This document shows positions 18,962-26,923 of a stretch of DNA of 64,000 nt, piece by piece. Origin of the DNA: Paenibacillus tyrphae (lineage in GTDB: Bacteria; Bacillota; Bacilli; Paenibacillales; NBRC-103111); assembly GCF_027925525.1 (NCBI RefSeq), contig NZ_BSDJ01000028.1:1-64000 (forward strand). The letters are read 5' to 3'. The notes below the pieces were generated by a model. The model made no database searches. It was not told the DNA's origin and saw only the letters and a program-made list of their open reading frames with translations. The position numbers and the translations under genes were made by a program. The stretch's first letter is position 1. Each line of letters opens with the position of its first letter.

Positions 18962-19005
18962 AAGAGCTTGCCCGGGACGAAGAAAGTTTCGTCCGGACAA
19001 GCTCT
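18961..19005 (-). terminator. Terminator of trpS
   Basis: Long hairpin with arms AGAGCTTG/CAAGCTCT and inner GACGAA/TTCGTC; on the minus strand it runs into TTTTATT, just after the trpS stop at 19015. Confidence 0.8.
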
Positions 19006-19014
19006 GGGGATGGG

Positions 19015-20004
19015 CTACAGAACGACGTAGCCCATTTTTTCTTTAACCCGCTTCAGCATTTGCTCCGCTTGCGCTCCCGCGCGCTCTTTGCCTTGACGCA
19101 AAATATCGTACAGCTCACCCGAGCTGCGGATCTCCGCATACCGCTGCTGGATCGGCTCCAAAGCAGCTACGACCGCTTCAGCCAGATCCTTCTTGAACGG
19201 CCCGTAGCCTTGCCCCTCGTACTGCGCTTCGATCTCCGCAATCGTTTTGTCCGCGCACTCGGCGTAGATGCTGATCAAGTTGCTGACCTCCGGCTTGTTT
19301 TGCGGGTCGAACTTCACTTCCCGCCCCGAGTCGGTTACGGCCCGGCTTATTTTTTTTCGGATGACGTCCGGGGCATCCAGCATCGCAATGTAGCTACCGG
19401 CGTTCGGACTGCTCTTGCTCATCTTCTTGGACGCGTCGTCCAAAGACATAATCCGTGCGCCTACTTCAGGGAAGTAGCCTTTCGGAATCGTAAACGTATC
19501 GCCGTAACGCTGATTGAAGCGGTGCGCCAGATCGCGCGTCAGCTCCAAATGCTGCGTCTGGTCGTCGCCGACCGGAACAAGTGCCGTATCGTACAGCAGA
19601 ATGTCGGCCGCCATCAGCGACGGATAAGTGAACAGACCGGCTCCGACGGATTCCTTGCCGGCGGATTTGTCTTTGAACTGCGTCATGCGTTCCAGTTCGC
19701 CCATGTACGTGAGCGTCGTCATCAGCCAGCCGAGCTCGGCATGCGCAGATACGGTCGATTGCAGGAACACGGTCGCCACGTTAGGATCGATGCCTGCCGC
19801 CAGGTAGAGCGCAGCGACGGCTTCCGACTGATCCTTCAGCTTTTCCGGCTCCTGCGGCACCGTGACGGCGTGCAGGTCCACCACCATAAAATAACAATCG
19901 TGCGTATGTTGAAGCTTTACGTAATTTTTCAATGCACCGATATAGTTGCCGAGCGTCAGCTGACCGCTGGGCTGCATGCCGGACAATACTCTCAATTTGG
20001 ACAT
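19015..20004 (-). CDS. trpS: Tryptophan-tRNA ligase
   Basis: 329 aa from MSKLRV at 20004, the normal length for bacterial TrpRS. Class I signatures are PSGQLTLGNYIGAL (HIGH-like, residues about 10-23) and KKMSKS. It charges tRNA-Trp with tryptophan in the cytoplasm. In-frame codons upstream of 20004 lie within the T-box leader and are not translated. Regulation is by the T-box described separately, so expression should rise when uncharged tRNA-Trp accumulates. Confidence 0.97.
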   Translation of the reverse strand: MSKLRVLSGMQPSGQLTLGNYIGALKNYVKLQHTHDCYFMVVDLHAVTVPQEPEKLKDQSEAVAALYLAAGIDPNVATVFLQSTVSAHAELGWLMTTLTYMGELERMTQFKDKSAGKESVGAGLFTYPSLMAADILLYDTALVPVGDDQTQHLELTRDLAHRFNQRYGDTFTIPKGYFPEVGARIMSLDDASKKMSKSSPNAGSYIAMLDAPDVIRKKISRAVTDSGREVKFDPQNKPEVSNLISIYAECADKTIAEIEAQYEGQGYGPFKKDLAEAVVAALEPIQQRYAEIRSSGELYDILRQGKERAGAQAEQMLKRVKEKMGYVVL

Positions 20005-20040
20005 TTTGCAGTCCGCCTCCTTTATTTTATTTCGCCTGTA

Positions 20041-20345
20041 AGCTTCCCGAGAAAAACAAAAAGGCCTCCCGCCGCAAGGGACGAGAGACCGTGGTGCCAC
20101 CCTAATTTACCCGCAATCGTCTGTACAAGACAGATCCCACGGGCCTTCAGCCTCCTGTAACGGGGAGGAAACCGGAACGGCCTACCGGCGCGCAACGCTG
20201 AATCGAAGCTTACCCGGGCCCGGGTGCGTCTGCGCACGTTCAACCTTCAGCTCAGGGATCCATTCGTTCGGCTGCCGCCCGCCGGTTTACACCACCCACC
20301 GGCTCTCTGCAGAGCTTGCCTGCCGCCTACTTATTCCCGTCATCG
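20041..20345 (-). promoter_or_regulatory. Tryptophan T-box leader of trpS
   Basis: On the minus strand the T-box AGGGTGGCACCACGG lies near 20090-20104, followed by a G-U-containing terminator stem and TTTTTG near 20057-20066. Upstream the stem I apical features AGAGAGCC and GGTGGGTGG are visible, and the specifier region GAATGGATC presents TGG (20262-20260), the tryptophan codon. Uncharged tRNA-Trp binding should favour the antiterminator. Confidence 0.93.
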
Positions 20346-20360
20346 CTCTTATTAGACGTC

Positions 20361-20390
20361 ATTTTACCTAAACGCCATCCTCCTTGTCAA
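20361..20390 (-). promoter_or_regulatory. Sigma-A promoter of the trpS leader
   Basis: TTGACA (20385-20390) and TAAAAT (20361-20366) on the minus strand with an 18-base spacer. The predicted start near 20354 places the whole T-box in the leader. Confidence 0.75.
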
Positions 20391-20495
20391 CCTCGGAATC
20401 GGAACAGGAACGTCCACCGCCGCAGCCACGCGCTTTTCCAGTCTTCATAAAGCTTTAAAAACTTGTCCTATGTACGAATCGGAAAGCATACTATA

Positions 20496-20510
20496 TAATA
20501 ATAATTACGA
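20496..20510 (+). promoter_or_regulatory. Zur-like box in front of the YcgR-type permease
   Basis: TAATAATAATTACGA matches the Bacillus Zur inverted repeat TCGTAAT-N-ATTACGA with a perfect right half and five of seven in the left half. It overlaps a TATAAT (20494-20499) and ends five bases before the ribosome-binding site, so a bound repressor would block transcription. Fur and PerR boxes share the TAAT-N-ATTA centre, so the metal is not certain. Confidence 0.4.
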
Positions 20511-20530
20511 ATAATAAGGAGACATGCCCC

Positions 20531-21715
20531 TTGCAAACAATCGTCCAACGGTGGGTTACGAACATTCTCGCCGTGCTGTGCATCCTGATGCTGGTTCTCA
20601 TTTATACGCAAAAGCAGCCGCCGGACTTTTCCTTTTTAAGCAGTGCCGGCATGCAAAATTTCAAAACGCTGTTCATCAGCATTATCCTCGAGGCGCTGCC
20701 GTTCGTCCTGCTCGGCGTGCTCGTGTCCGCCCTGCTGCAGATGTTCGTGTCCGAGCAGACCATCCGCCGGCTGACGCCGAAAAATCCGGTGCTCGGCGTT
20801 CTGTTCGCCTGCGTCGTCGGGATCATTTTTCCGCTGTGCGAATGCGGCATGGTACCGGTCATCCGCCGGCTGGTGCTGAAAGGAATGCCGGTCTATGTGG
20901 CCGTCGTCTTCATTCTCGCCGGTCCGATTATCAATCCCGTTGTGTACGCGGCGACCTTCATGGCATTCCGCACGCGGCCGGAGATCGCTTATTCCCGGAT
21001 GGCGCTCGCCTTCATCGTTGCGGCGGCGATCGGCCTTATCGTGTACCGGTTCGTGAAGCGCAATCCGATCCGCGGGGCGGCGCCGGAGCTTAGCGCCAAC
21101 GGGTACGGCGCTCCCCAAGCCTTGCATCGGCGCGACGACGCCCGGCATAGCGCGCACGAGCACGAGCATACACATAAGCATGGCCATTCCCATGAGCAGC
21201 ACCATGTCCATATGCATCATCATGACCATGCTCACCATCACGGGCATACGCATCCACACAGCCATGCGGACCATGACCATACGCACGATCATGGACATAG
21301 CCGCAGCAGCCGTTTGCTCGGCGTCCTCGGACACGCTTCGGACGAATTTTTCGATATGGGAAAATATTTGATTTTCGGCGCGTTTCTGACCGCACTCATT
21401 CAAACGCTCGTCGCGCGCGAAAGCCTCGTGTCCATCGGCCAAGGCGATTTTACCTCCCATCTGTTTATGATGGGGCTCGGGTACGTCTTGTCGCTCTGCT
21501 CCACCTCGGACGCTTTCGTCGCTTCGTCGTTTGCCGCAACCTTCTCGACCGGCTCGCTGCTGACATTTCTCGTCTTTGGCCCGATGCTGGATATAAAAAG
21601 CACGCTAATGCTGCTGTCGGCCTTCCGCGCCCGCTTCGTGCTCCTGCTGTCCGCACTGGTCGTTATTGTCGTGCTCGCCGCATCGCTGCTGTACGAACGG
21701 CTTTTCTTCCTGTAA
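20531..21715 (+). CDS. YcgR/YraQ-type permease (DUF318) with a His-rich loop
   Basis: 394 aa from the TTG at 20531, chosen because AAGGAG sits nine bases upstream; an ATG at 20524 is in another frame. About eight membrane helices in two blocks (roughly 10-170 and 275-390) carry the paired FPLCECGMVPVIRR and LSLCSTSDAFVASSF motifs typical of the family. A cytoplasmic or external loop (about 195-265) contains more than 30 histidines in HxH repeats, which suggests metal binding. Transported substrate is not established. The partner TIGR03943-type gene follows after 35 bases. Confidence 0.85.
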   Translation: MQTIVQRWVTNILAVLCILMLVLIYTQKQPPDFSFLSSAGMQNFKTLFISIILEALPFVLLGVLVSALLQMFVSEQTIRRLTPKNPVLGVLFACVVGIIFPLCECGMVPVIRRLVLKGMPVYVAVVFILAGPIINPVVYAATFMAFRTRPEIAYSRMALAFIVAAAIGLIVYRFVKRNPIRGAAPELSANGYGAPQALHRRDDARHSAHEHEHTHKHGHSHEQHHVHMHHHDHAHHHGHTHPHSHADHDHTHDHGHSRSSRLLGVLGHASDEFFDMGKYLIFGAFLTALIQTLVARESLVSIGQGDFTSHLFMMGLGYVLSLCSTSDAFVASSFAATFSTGSLLTFLVFGPMLDIKSTLMLLSAFRARFVLLLSALVVIVVLAASLLYERLFFL

Positions 21716-21750
21716 ATTGACTTCCAAACAAGGCAAAAGGAGTGTGTGCC

Positions 21751-22719
21751 GTGAATTCTCGGGTACTGGGCCTGCATCATGCATTGAAAACCATAATTCT
21801 GCTCGGCTTCGCCGTCTACATCGCCTATCTGGTCAAAACCGACGGCATTCTGCTGTACATAGCCCCCCGCATGGTTGATTACGTCAAATGGTCGGCCGTC
21901 GCGCTGTACGCCGTCGCCGCCTACCAGCTCTACTTGACGCTTCGCGCCTGGCGCGGCCGGGCATCCGTCGTCTGCGATTGCGACCATGATCACACCCCAT
22001 CGCGGTCGCTGTTCAAAAACATCGTCGTGTACGGATTGTTTTTCTTCCCGCTGCTGCTGGGCTTTCTACTTCCCGACAGCACGATGGGCAGCAGTCTTGC
22101 CGCCAAAAAAGGGATGAACCTCAGCAGCTCCAGCTCGGTGAAAAAAGACAGCGAAGCCGCCAGTGCGGAGACCGGAACCACGAGCGCCCCGGCAGGGACT
22201 CCCGCTGGTACGGATACCGCCCCCGCTGCTCCAGGCGCTCAAGCACCCGGGACTCAGGCGGCAGTGTCTGCGGACGGGGAGCTTTTTCCGGCAGATAAAT
22301 TTACCCAGCAATACGCAAAATATGCGAAGCAGCTCTACAAATCCGATTTGATTACGGTGAAAGAAGATTTATTCATCGAAACGCTGACGTCCGTCGACCT
22401 GTATCTCGACCGGTTCGTCGGCAAAAAGCTGCAGCTCACCGGCTTCGTCTACCGGCAGGAGGAGATGAAGAGCAACCAGTTCGTCGTGGCACGCTTCTCC
22501 ATCCAATGCTGCTCCGCGGACGCCGCCCCGTTCGGCGTGCTGGCCGAATATGACCGGGCCAATACGTTCGCAGACGACAGCTGGGTTACGGTCACCGGAA
22601 CGATTCAAAAAACGAAGCTGAACGATGCTGACATCATGGTGCTGAAGGTCGAGAAAATCGCCAAAGCCGAGCCGGCCAAAGTGCCGTACGTCTACCCGAA
22701 CTTCGATTTCGGCGCCTGA
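21751..22719 (+). CDS. TIGR03943-type permease partner (YcgQ-like)
   Basis: 322 aa from the GTG at 21751, eight bases after AAGGAG; an earlier in-frame GTG at 21742 lies too close to that site. Two N-terminal and two further membrane helices (within about 1-115) are followed by an Ala/Pro/Thr-rich linker and a soluble C-terminal domain with KLQLTGFVYRQEE and FSIQCCSADAAPFG. The two cysteines of IQCCSAD are characteristic of the family. It always travels with a DUF318 permease; the pair is proposed to move or sense a metal-related solute, unproven. Confidence 0.82.
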   Translation: MNSRVLGLHHALKTIILLGFAVYIAYLVKTDGILLYIAPRMVDYVKWSAVALYAVAAYQLYLTLRAWRGRASVVCDCDHDHTPSRSLFKNIVVYGLFFFPLLLGFLLPDSTMGSSLAAKKGMNLSSSSSVKKDSEAASAETGTTSAPAGTPAGTDTAPAAPGAQAPGTQAAVSADGELFPADKFTQQYAKYAKQLYKSDLITVKEDLFIETLTSVDLYLDRFVGKKLQLTGFVYRQEEMKSNQFVVARFSIQCCSADAAPFGVLAEYDRANTFADDSWVTVTGTIQKTKLNDADIMVLKVEKIAKAEPAKVPYVYPNFDFGA

Positions 22720-22737
22720 TTCAAAGGATTTTCCCGG

Positions 22738-22766
22738 GTGACAGTCCCCGGCTCCTCTGGTACAAT
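22738..22766 (+). promoter_or_regulatory. Sigma-A promoter of the aldose epimerase gene
   Basis: GTGACA (22738-22743), 17-base spacer, TACAAT (22761-22766). It lies 50 bases before the ATG at 22817. Confidence 0.65.
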
Positions 22767-22816
22767 GGAAGCGATTTACGATCGGACTATTTTACCGGGC
22801 AAAGGAGAACTTCGGA

Positions 22817-23770
22817 ATGATAATTAAGCAGATCGACTGGCAGGGAACACCGGCCTATACGCTCGAAAACGACAACCTGATCGTCAGCATTTGCCCATCC
22901 GTCGGCAACAACGTCTACAGCATTTGGGATAAAACGCTGGAGCGCGAAATGCTGCGCGTCCCGGCCTCGCCGGCCGCAATGGCCGACGAGCCGGTTCAAT
23001 ACGGCACGCCGATTCTGATGCCGCCGAACCGCATACGCGATGGCCGCTTCACGTTCGAGGGCCGCAGCTACCAATTCGAGATCAACAACGCGCAGGGCAA
23101 TCATATTCATGGCGTGATCAAGAGCCAGCCCTGGACCGTGCTTGCCACCGGCGAAAAGGACGGGGTCCTCTATATCACGTCCGTTTTTCGTTTGGCCGCC
23201 GATGCACACGTGCAGCATCAATTCCCGCACGAGCTGGAGCTTGAGGTAACCTACGAGCTGCGGGGCAGCACGCTCCGTCACCTACTGAAGGCGACTAACC
23301 GGGGACAAACGTCCGCTCCGTTCGGCTACGGGCTGCATACGTGGTTTTTGCTGGACGGGGAGCCGGAGAACTGGACGCTGCAGCTGCCGGCGAGCGGCAT
23401 CTGGGAGCTGGACGAAACGAACGTTCCTCTCGGCCATATCGCGCCGCTTAGCGACAGGTACGCGAAGCTGCCTGAAGGCGACGTGCTGAAAGGCCATGAC
23501 ATGGATACCGTGTTCCAAATCGGGGACTACCCTTGCCTCGCCGTGCTGTCCGGCCCGAAGGCGGATATCCGCTACAGCGGCTCCGATCTGTTCAAGCAAT
23601 GGGTCGTTTATACGAAGGGCGAAGCCCGGGATTTCATCTGCCTGGAGCCATACACTTGGGTTACTAACGCACCGAATATCGATCAACCGGCCGAGGTGAC
23701 GGGCTTCCGCGCCATCGAACCGGGAGGTTCGCTGGAGCTCGAAGTAAAGCTTGAGGTTACTTACAAATAA
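22817..23770 (+). CDS. Aldose 1-epimerase family protein
   Basis: 317 aa of the GalM/YeaD beta-sandwich fold. Likely active residues are the histidines in NHIHGVI (about 96-98) and the glutamate in CLEPYTW. The GYGLHTWF stretch carries another conserved histidine. It probably interconverts alpha and beta anomers of hexoses or hexose 6-phosphates in the cytoplasm. AAAGGAG lies ten bases upstream. It stands alone with its own promoter and terminator. Confidence 0.88.
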   Translation: MIIKQIDWQGTPAYTLENDNLIVSICPSVGNNVYSIWDKTLEREMLRVPASPAAMADEPVQYGTPILMPPNRIRDGRFTFEGRSYQFEINNAQGNHIHGVIKSQPWTVLATGEKDGVLYITSVFRLAADAHVQHQFPHELELEVTYELRGSTLRHLLKATNRGQTSAPFGYGLHTWFLLDGEPENWTLQLPASGIWELDETNVPLGHIAPLSDRYAKLPEGDVLKGHDMDTVFQIGDYPCLAVLSGPKADIRYSGSDLFKQWVVYTKGEARDFICLEPYTWVTNAPNIDQPAEVTGFRAIEPGGSLELEVKLEVTYK

Positions 23771-23794
23771 CTTGAACATAAAACGGCTAAAAAA

Positions 23795-23838
23795 GGCTCG
23801 CGGGCAGCCCGGAACGAAACCGGGCGACGCGGGCCTTT
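23795..23838 (+). terminator. Terminator of the aldose epimerase gene
   Basis: Stem with outer GGC/GCC, CGCG/CGCG and inner GCCCGG/CCGGGC around AACGAAA, followed by a short TTT. Confidence 0.7.
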
Positions 23839-23962
23839 CCGCATGCTTTAAAGCCCCCTCGCGCCCCATTCTTTTCCTTTTTCTACGCGGGTCTATAATT
23901 CGAAGTCCGTACGCAAATATTAGCTAATAGCTTGGAATTCAGCGTTCTGGAGGACCCGCGCA

Positions 23963-25162
23963 ATGGCCAAACGATATTGCCGTTATTCCGTTCTTCTGAT
24001 CCTATTGATCTCGGGCGCGTGCTCTCCTGCGGCCGAGCGTACCGCGCCTCCGGCACCGTCTTCAAGCGAACCCCGGATGGGGACCGACACGAAAGCGACT
24101 CCCACGCCTTCCCCATTGCCGTCATCCGAACCGGATGCCCCTGCGGAACGCCGGGTGACCTTGGCCGCAGCCGGCGACGTGCTCATTCACCGTACGATCT
24201 ACGAGGACGCACGGACACGGCTTAACTACGATTTCCGACCCGTCTTCGAGGCGGTGCGGCCGCATTTGCAGGGGGCCGACGTCGCGTTCGCCAATCAGGA
24301 GAGCATTACCGGCGGAACCGCGCTCGGGCTGTCCGATTACCCAGCCTTTAACAGTCCGTTCGAGACAGCCGACGCCCTCCGTGACGCGGGAGTCGATATC
24401 GTCTCGATGGCGAACAATCATACGCTGGATCGCGGAGAACAGGCGGTGCGTCAGGCGATCCGGCATTGGAAGCAGCTTGGCGTCGAATATGCGGGCGCGA
24501 GCGAGAACGAAGCGGACCGCAAGCGGCTCCGGATCGTGGAGCACAACGGCTTGAAGCTTGCTTTCGTCGCTTGGACTTACGGGACGAACGGGATTTCCCG
24601 GCCCCCGGGCAAGCCTTATTTGGTCCATTTGCTTGAACAGGAGCGCGCATTCCGGCAAGAAATCGCCGAGGCGAAAAAACAGGCCGACGCTGTCGTGGCG
24701 AGCCTTCATTTCGGAACCGAATACGCCCGGCTTCCATCGGAGCAGCAGCGAAAATGGGCCCGCTTGGCCGCAGCCGCCGGAGCCGATGTCATCCTCGGCC
24801 ATCATCCGCACGTGCTCCAGCCGCCGGAATGGATCGATAACGGAAACGGCGGGAGGACGCTCGTCGCTTACTCCCTTGGCAACTTCCTGGCCGCACAAAA
24901 GAAGCCCGATCCGTATGTGCGGATCGGCGGTATTTTGAAGGCGGAGCTGCGGAAGCCGAGCGGGGCGTCTGGCGGCAGAGCGGCCGTCACGGTCGGCGGA
25001 GTTCGCTTTTTGCCGACCTATATCCGGTTTCAGGCCTGGCGGGGATATCGCGTCATTCCGTTAAGCCAAGCCTCGGAGGCAGAGCTTCCCGGCGTGCGTG
25101 GCATACGGGAGGAGATCGCCGCCCATATGCGGCGGTGGATGCCGGAGCTGCTCGTCGATTAG
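23963..25162 (+). CDS. CapA-family lipoprotein (poly-glutamate capsule-type phosphoesterase fold)
   Basis: 399 aa. The N-terminal signal ends at SGAC with a probable lipidated C20, then a Pro/Ser/Thr-rich linker to residue 70. The catalytic-like domain shows AAAGDVLIH, FANQE, SMANNHTLDRG and the DVILGHHPHVLQPPEW motif of the CapA/PgsA metallophosphatase-like family. GGAGG lies eight bases before the ATG. No pgsBC genes are near, so a role in poly-glutamate synthesis cannot be assumed; many Paenibacillus genomes have stand-alone CapA proteins of unknown function. Confidence 0.85.
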   Translation: MAKRYCRYSVLLILLISGACSPAAERTAPPAPSSSEPRMGTDTKATPTPSPLPSSEPDAPAERRVTLAAAGDVLIHRTIYEDARTRLNYDFRPVFEAVRPHLQGADVAFANQESITGGTALGLSDYPAFNSPFETADALRDAGVDIVSMANNHTLDRGEQAVRQAIRHWKQLGVEYAGASENEADRKRLRIVEHNGLKLAFVAWTYGTNGISRPPGKPYLVHLLEQERAFRQEIAEAKKQADAVVASLHFGTEYARLPSEQQRKWARLAAAAGADVILGHHPHVLQPPEWIDNGNGGRTLVAYSLGNFLAAQKKPDPYVRIGGILKAELRKPSGASGGRAAVTVGGVRFLPTYIRFQAWRGYRVIPLSQASEAELPGVRGIREEIAAHMRRWMPELLVD

Positions 25163-25176
25163 CGGTAGAATGACAA

Positions 25177-25205
25177 AAAGCTGAGCCGCAGGGCGTCAGC
25201 CTTTT
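25177..25205 (+). terminator. Terminator of the CapA-like gene
   Basis: GCTGA and TCAGC arms with inner GCC/GGC pairing, then CTTTTCC. It begins about 15 bases after the stop. Confidence 0.6.
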
Positions 25206-25290
25206 CCTCCTTTTCGCGTCCGAAACACGCACCTGCCCCGCTCTTCTTCGTACGATATAGAAAAAGAACGCGGAAAGGCAGGCTGGACAG

Positions 25291-25452
25291 ATGAGCATCA
25301 GCAAATCCGATTGGTTCGACGGAATTACCAAATTGTTGACCGAGGACAAACAGATGAAGACCATGTTCAAGGACATGGAAAAACTGGAGAAAGAAATGAC
25401 CGCTTTAATGAAACAGATGGAAGCGCTCAAGAAGCCGAAAAATAACAACTAG
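25291..25452 (+). CDS. Small coiled-coil protein of unknown function
   Basis: 53 aa, ATG at 25291 with AAAGGCAGG upstream. The sequence is almost wholly helical and charged, with regularly spaced methionines and leucines (KLEKEMTALMKQMEALKK), consistent with a coiled coil. The last four bases overlap the stop of the convergent gene at 25449. No family recognised. Confidence 0.6.
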   Translation: MSISKSDWFDGITKLLTEDKQMKTMFKDMEKLEKEMTALMKQMEALKKPKNNN

Positions 25453-25928
25453 CCCCGGGCAAGCTGCCGCTTTACCGTTTCGACGGTATCCTTGAAATAC
25501 GGCCGGTAATCCAAAGGTTCGACAAAACGCAAAAACGTCTCCCCGATCTCCCTTACCTGCTTGGCGTAATCCGACCGATCGATATCATACGTGCCCAATT
25601 GACGAGGGGACCTCCCCTCCCGTTCCTCCACTTCCGTCAATTCCAACCGGTCGTCGGCCTTATGCCGTACGATAAACGAGAACGCCCGGCATTCCGGATC
25701 CCCGCAGCCGCAGCAGAAGAACGGCACGCGCTGCCATTCGTCCGCCGGCGCCCAACGAAACGGCTCCACATCTTCATGAACGCTGAGCAACAGCGCCGGA
25801 AGCCCTACGTCGATGCACAGCGGTTCGTCAATCAGCGTTTCGCCGTCAATCTCCAGTTTAACGTCGGCATGCACGATTTGCAGGTCCGCATCGAAGGACC
25901 AATTGCTGCACGTCAGCATGAATCCCAA
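25449..25928 (-). CDS. Hypothetical protein with a Cys cluster
   Basis: 159 aa if translation starts at the TTG at 25928, which has GAGGGA six bases upstream; the ATG at 25919 is the alternative. A compact CCGCGDPEC segment could bind zinc. The remainder alternates beta strands and an acidic helix (TEVEEREGRS, KQVREIGETFLRF). No family recognised with confidence. It is divergent from SASP 2. Confidence 0.65.
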   Translation of the reverse strand: MGFMLTCSNWSFDADLQIVHADVKLEIDGETLIDEPLCIDVGLPALLLSVHEDVEPFRWAPADEWQRVPFFCCGCGDPECRAFSFIVRHKADDRLELTEVEEREGRSPRQLGTYDIDRSDYAKQVREIGETFLRFVEPLDYRPYFKDTVETVKRQLARG

Positions 25929-25975
25929 GACAATCCCTCCTCGTTGTATGGTCAGATTTACCAATTTCCAGTCCG

Positions 25976-26003
25976 TGTATATTCGTTCGTGTGGAACATA
26001 CTA
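25976..26003 (+). promoter_or_regulatory. Candidate sigma-G promoter of SASP 2
   Basis: The -10 CATACTA (25997-26003) is a full match to the sigma-G pattern; TGTATA (25976-25981) is the best -35 but the spacing of 15 is short. Gene identity supports it more than the -35 does. Confidence 0.5.
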
Positions 26004-26026
26004 CCTAGTGAACGGAGGTGATATCG

Positions 26027-26254
26027 ATGGGCGCAGGACAATCCCGCAGCAGCAACCAATTGGTCGTACCTCAAGCTAACCAAGCTTTGGATCAGCTGAA
26101 GTATGAAGTTGCTCAAGAGCTGGGCATTCAGATTCCTCAAGACGGTTACTATGGCTTCATGGCAACCCGTGATACTGGGGCAATCGGGGGTCACATCACT
26201 CGTCGTCTGGTTCAAATCGCCGAGCAGCAGCTGGCAGGCAAGTTCACAAGATAA
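26027..26254 (+). CDS. Alpha/beta-type small acid-soluble spore protein 2
   Basis: 75 aa from ATG at 26027 with the near-perfect ribosome-binding site GGAGGTGAT. Protease site YEVAQELGI and DNA-binding GAIGGHITRRLV are both present. It differs from the copy at 18409 at nine residues, six of them in the last nine. The two genes are 7.4 kb apart in opposite orientation. They bind and protect spore DNA. Confidence 0.95.
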   Translation: MGAGQSRSSNQLVVPQANQALDQLKYEVAQELGIQIPQDGYYGFMATRDTGAIGGHITRRLVQIAEQQLAGKFTR

Positions 26255-26277
26255 TGCACGACCTCAATACTTAACCG

Positions 26278-26303
26278 GGCGGCTCCTTAGGGACCGCCTT
26301 TTT
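26278..26303 (+). terminator. Terminator of SASP 2
   Basis: GGCGG (26278-26282) pairs with CCGCC (26294-26298) with inner CC/GG, followed by TTTTT. Confidence 0.85.
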
Positions 26304-26345
26304 CCGTTGCCATTCATTATAGCAAAACTATCATTTGCTTTCTAT

Positions 26346-26375
26346 TTGCCACTTTAGCTATGACTTAAGTATAAT
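26346..26375 (+). promoter_or_regulatory. Sigma-A promoter of the XRE regulator, overlapped by a TTAAGT box
   Basis: TTGCCA (26346-26351), 18-base spacer, perfect TATAAT (26370-26375). The palindrome ACTTAAGT (26363-26370) fills the end of the spacer and touches the -10, the position expected for a repressor operator. Confidence 0.7.
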
Positions 26376-26408
26376 GGAGGGCATAGTCCCTCAAAAGGAG
26401 GATTGCTT

Positions 26409-26633
26409 TTGGCTCTCCGGTTCGGGAGAAGCCGTTTGCCTGAATTGCTGGCTCAGACAAACAGGACACAGGCAGATCTAGCAAAGCATTTGGGAGTTAC
26501 TGAATCTTACATTTCACAAATCATCAAAGGGAAAAGCAAGCTATCCGTTCTCAAGATGAAGATGGCGGCGGATTACCTCAATTGTTATATGGATGATCTT
26601 TTTGAATGGGAATGGGAGACAGGTAAACGGTAA
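26409..26633 (+). CDS. XRE-family DNA-binding regulator
   Basis: 74 aa, almost only a Cro/C1-type helix-turn-helix: RTQADLAKHLGVTESYISQIIKGKSKLS (residues about 19-46). The TTG at 26409 is preferred because AAAGGAGG lies seven bases before it; TTG at 26403 is too close. Such minimal XRE proteins act as dimeric repressors. TTAAGT boxes in its own promoter and before the next gene suggest it controls itself and the Spo0E-like phosphatase. Confidence 0.88.
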   Translation: MALRFGRSRLPELLAQTNRTQADLAKHLGVTESYISQIIKGKSKLSVLKMKMAADYLNCYMDDLFEWEWETGKR

Positions 26634-26668
26634 AGAGCAAATTAGGTTTGCTCATTCTCCGGCCACAA

Positions 26669-26688
26669 ACTTAAGTAATAGCTTAAGT
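26669..26688 (+). promoter_or_regulatory. Pair of TTAAGT boxes before the Spo0E-like gene
   Basis: ACTTAAGT (26669-26676) and GCTTAAGT (26681-26688), same orientation, 12 bases apart start to start, about one helical turn. The first is identical to the box in the XRE promoter. Shared control by the XRE protein is inferred. Confidence 0.45.
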
Positions 26689-26698
26689 CGAGCCAAAA

Positions 26699-26908
26699 AT
26701 GGTAACGATGTCCGAGATCAATAAGCTGCTTGCAGACATGATGAAAGAAATAGAACAGCTTAGAGTAGGGCTCAATGCCTTATCCGAGAACAAGACATCC
26801 TTGGTAGATCCTGAAGTCATCAAGGCCAGTAAAAAATTGGACGACGCTTTGAACGAGTACGCCCGCCTGTCCAGCAAATGGCAAGAACCCCCCACCGGCC
26901 AAGTTTAG
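26699..26908 (+). CDS. Spo0E-like sporulation phosphatase
   Basis: 69 aa (66 if the second ATG at 26708 is used). Two helices with the family's SxxxD signature in DPEVIKASKKLDDALNEY. Spo0E-type proteins dephosphorylate Spo0A-P and delay sporulation. No strong ribosome-binding site precedes either ATG. It follows the small XRE regulator by 65 bases and ends inside its own terminator hairpin. The assignment rests on the signature and size. Confidence 0.75.
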   Translation: MVTMSEINKLLADMMKEIEQLRVGLNALSENKTSLVDPEVIKASKKLDDALNEYARLSSKWQEPPTGQV

Positions 26909-26923
26909 TGGGGGGACCGTTTT
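26888..26923 (+). terminator. Terminator of the Spo0E-like gene
   Basis: CCCCCCAC (26888-26895) pairs with GTGGGGGG (26908-26915), followed by ACCGTTTTCT. The stop codon sits inside the loop and stem. Confidence 0.8.

Noticed and set aside
20022-20243. 73-codon frame inside the trpS leader
   Set aside because: It covers the T-box antiterminator and terminator; the RNA structure explains the sequence.
21130-21305. CAT/GGC-rich repeats that look like a short tandem array
   Set aside because: They are codons for the His-rich loop of the permease. The same applies to 48160-48390 and 53450-53700; no CRISPR-like spacer pattern exists.
25291-25964. Operon of the small coiled-coil gene with the gene at 25449
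   Set aside because: The two are on opposite strands and overlap tail to tail by four bases.
26018-26027. GTG start for SASP 2 three codons upstream
   Set aside because: That GTG is part of the GGAGGTGAT ribosome-binding site; the ATG at 26027 matches the other SASP copy.
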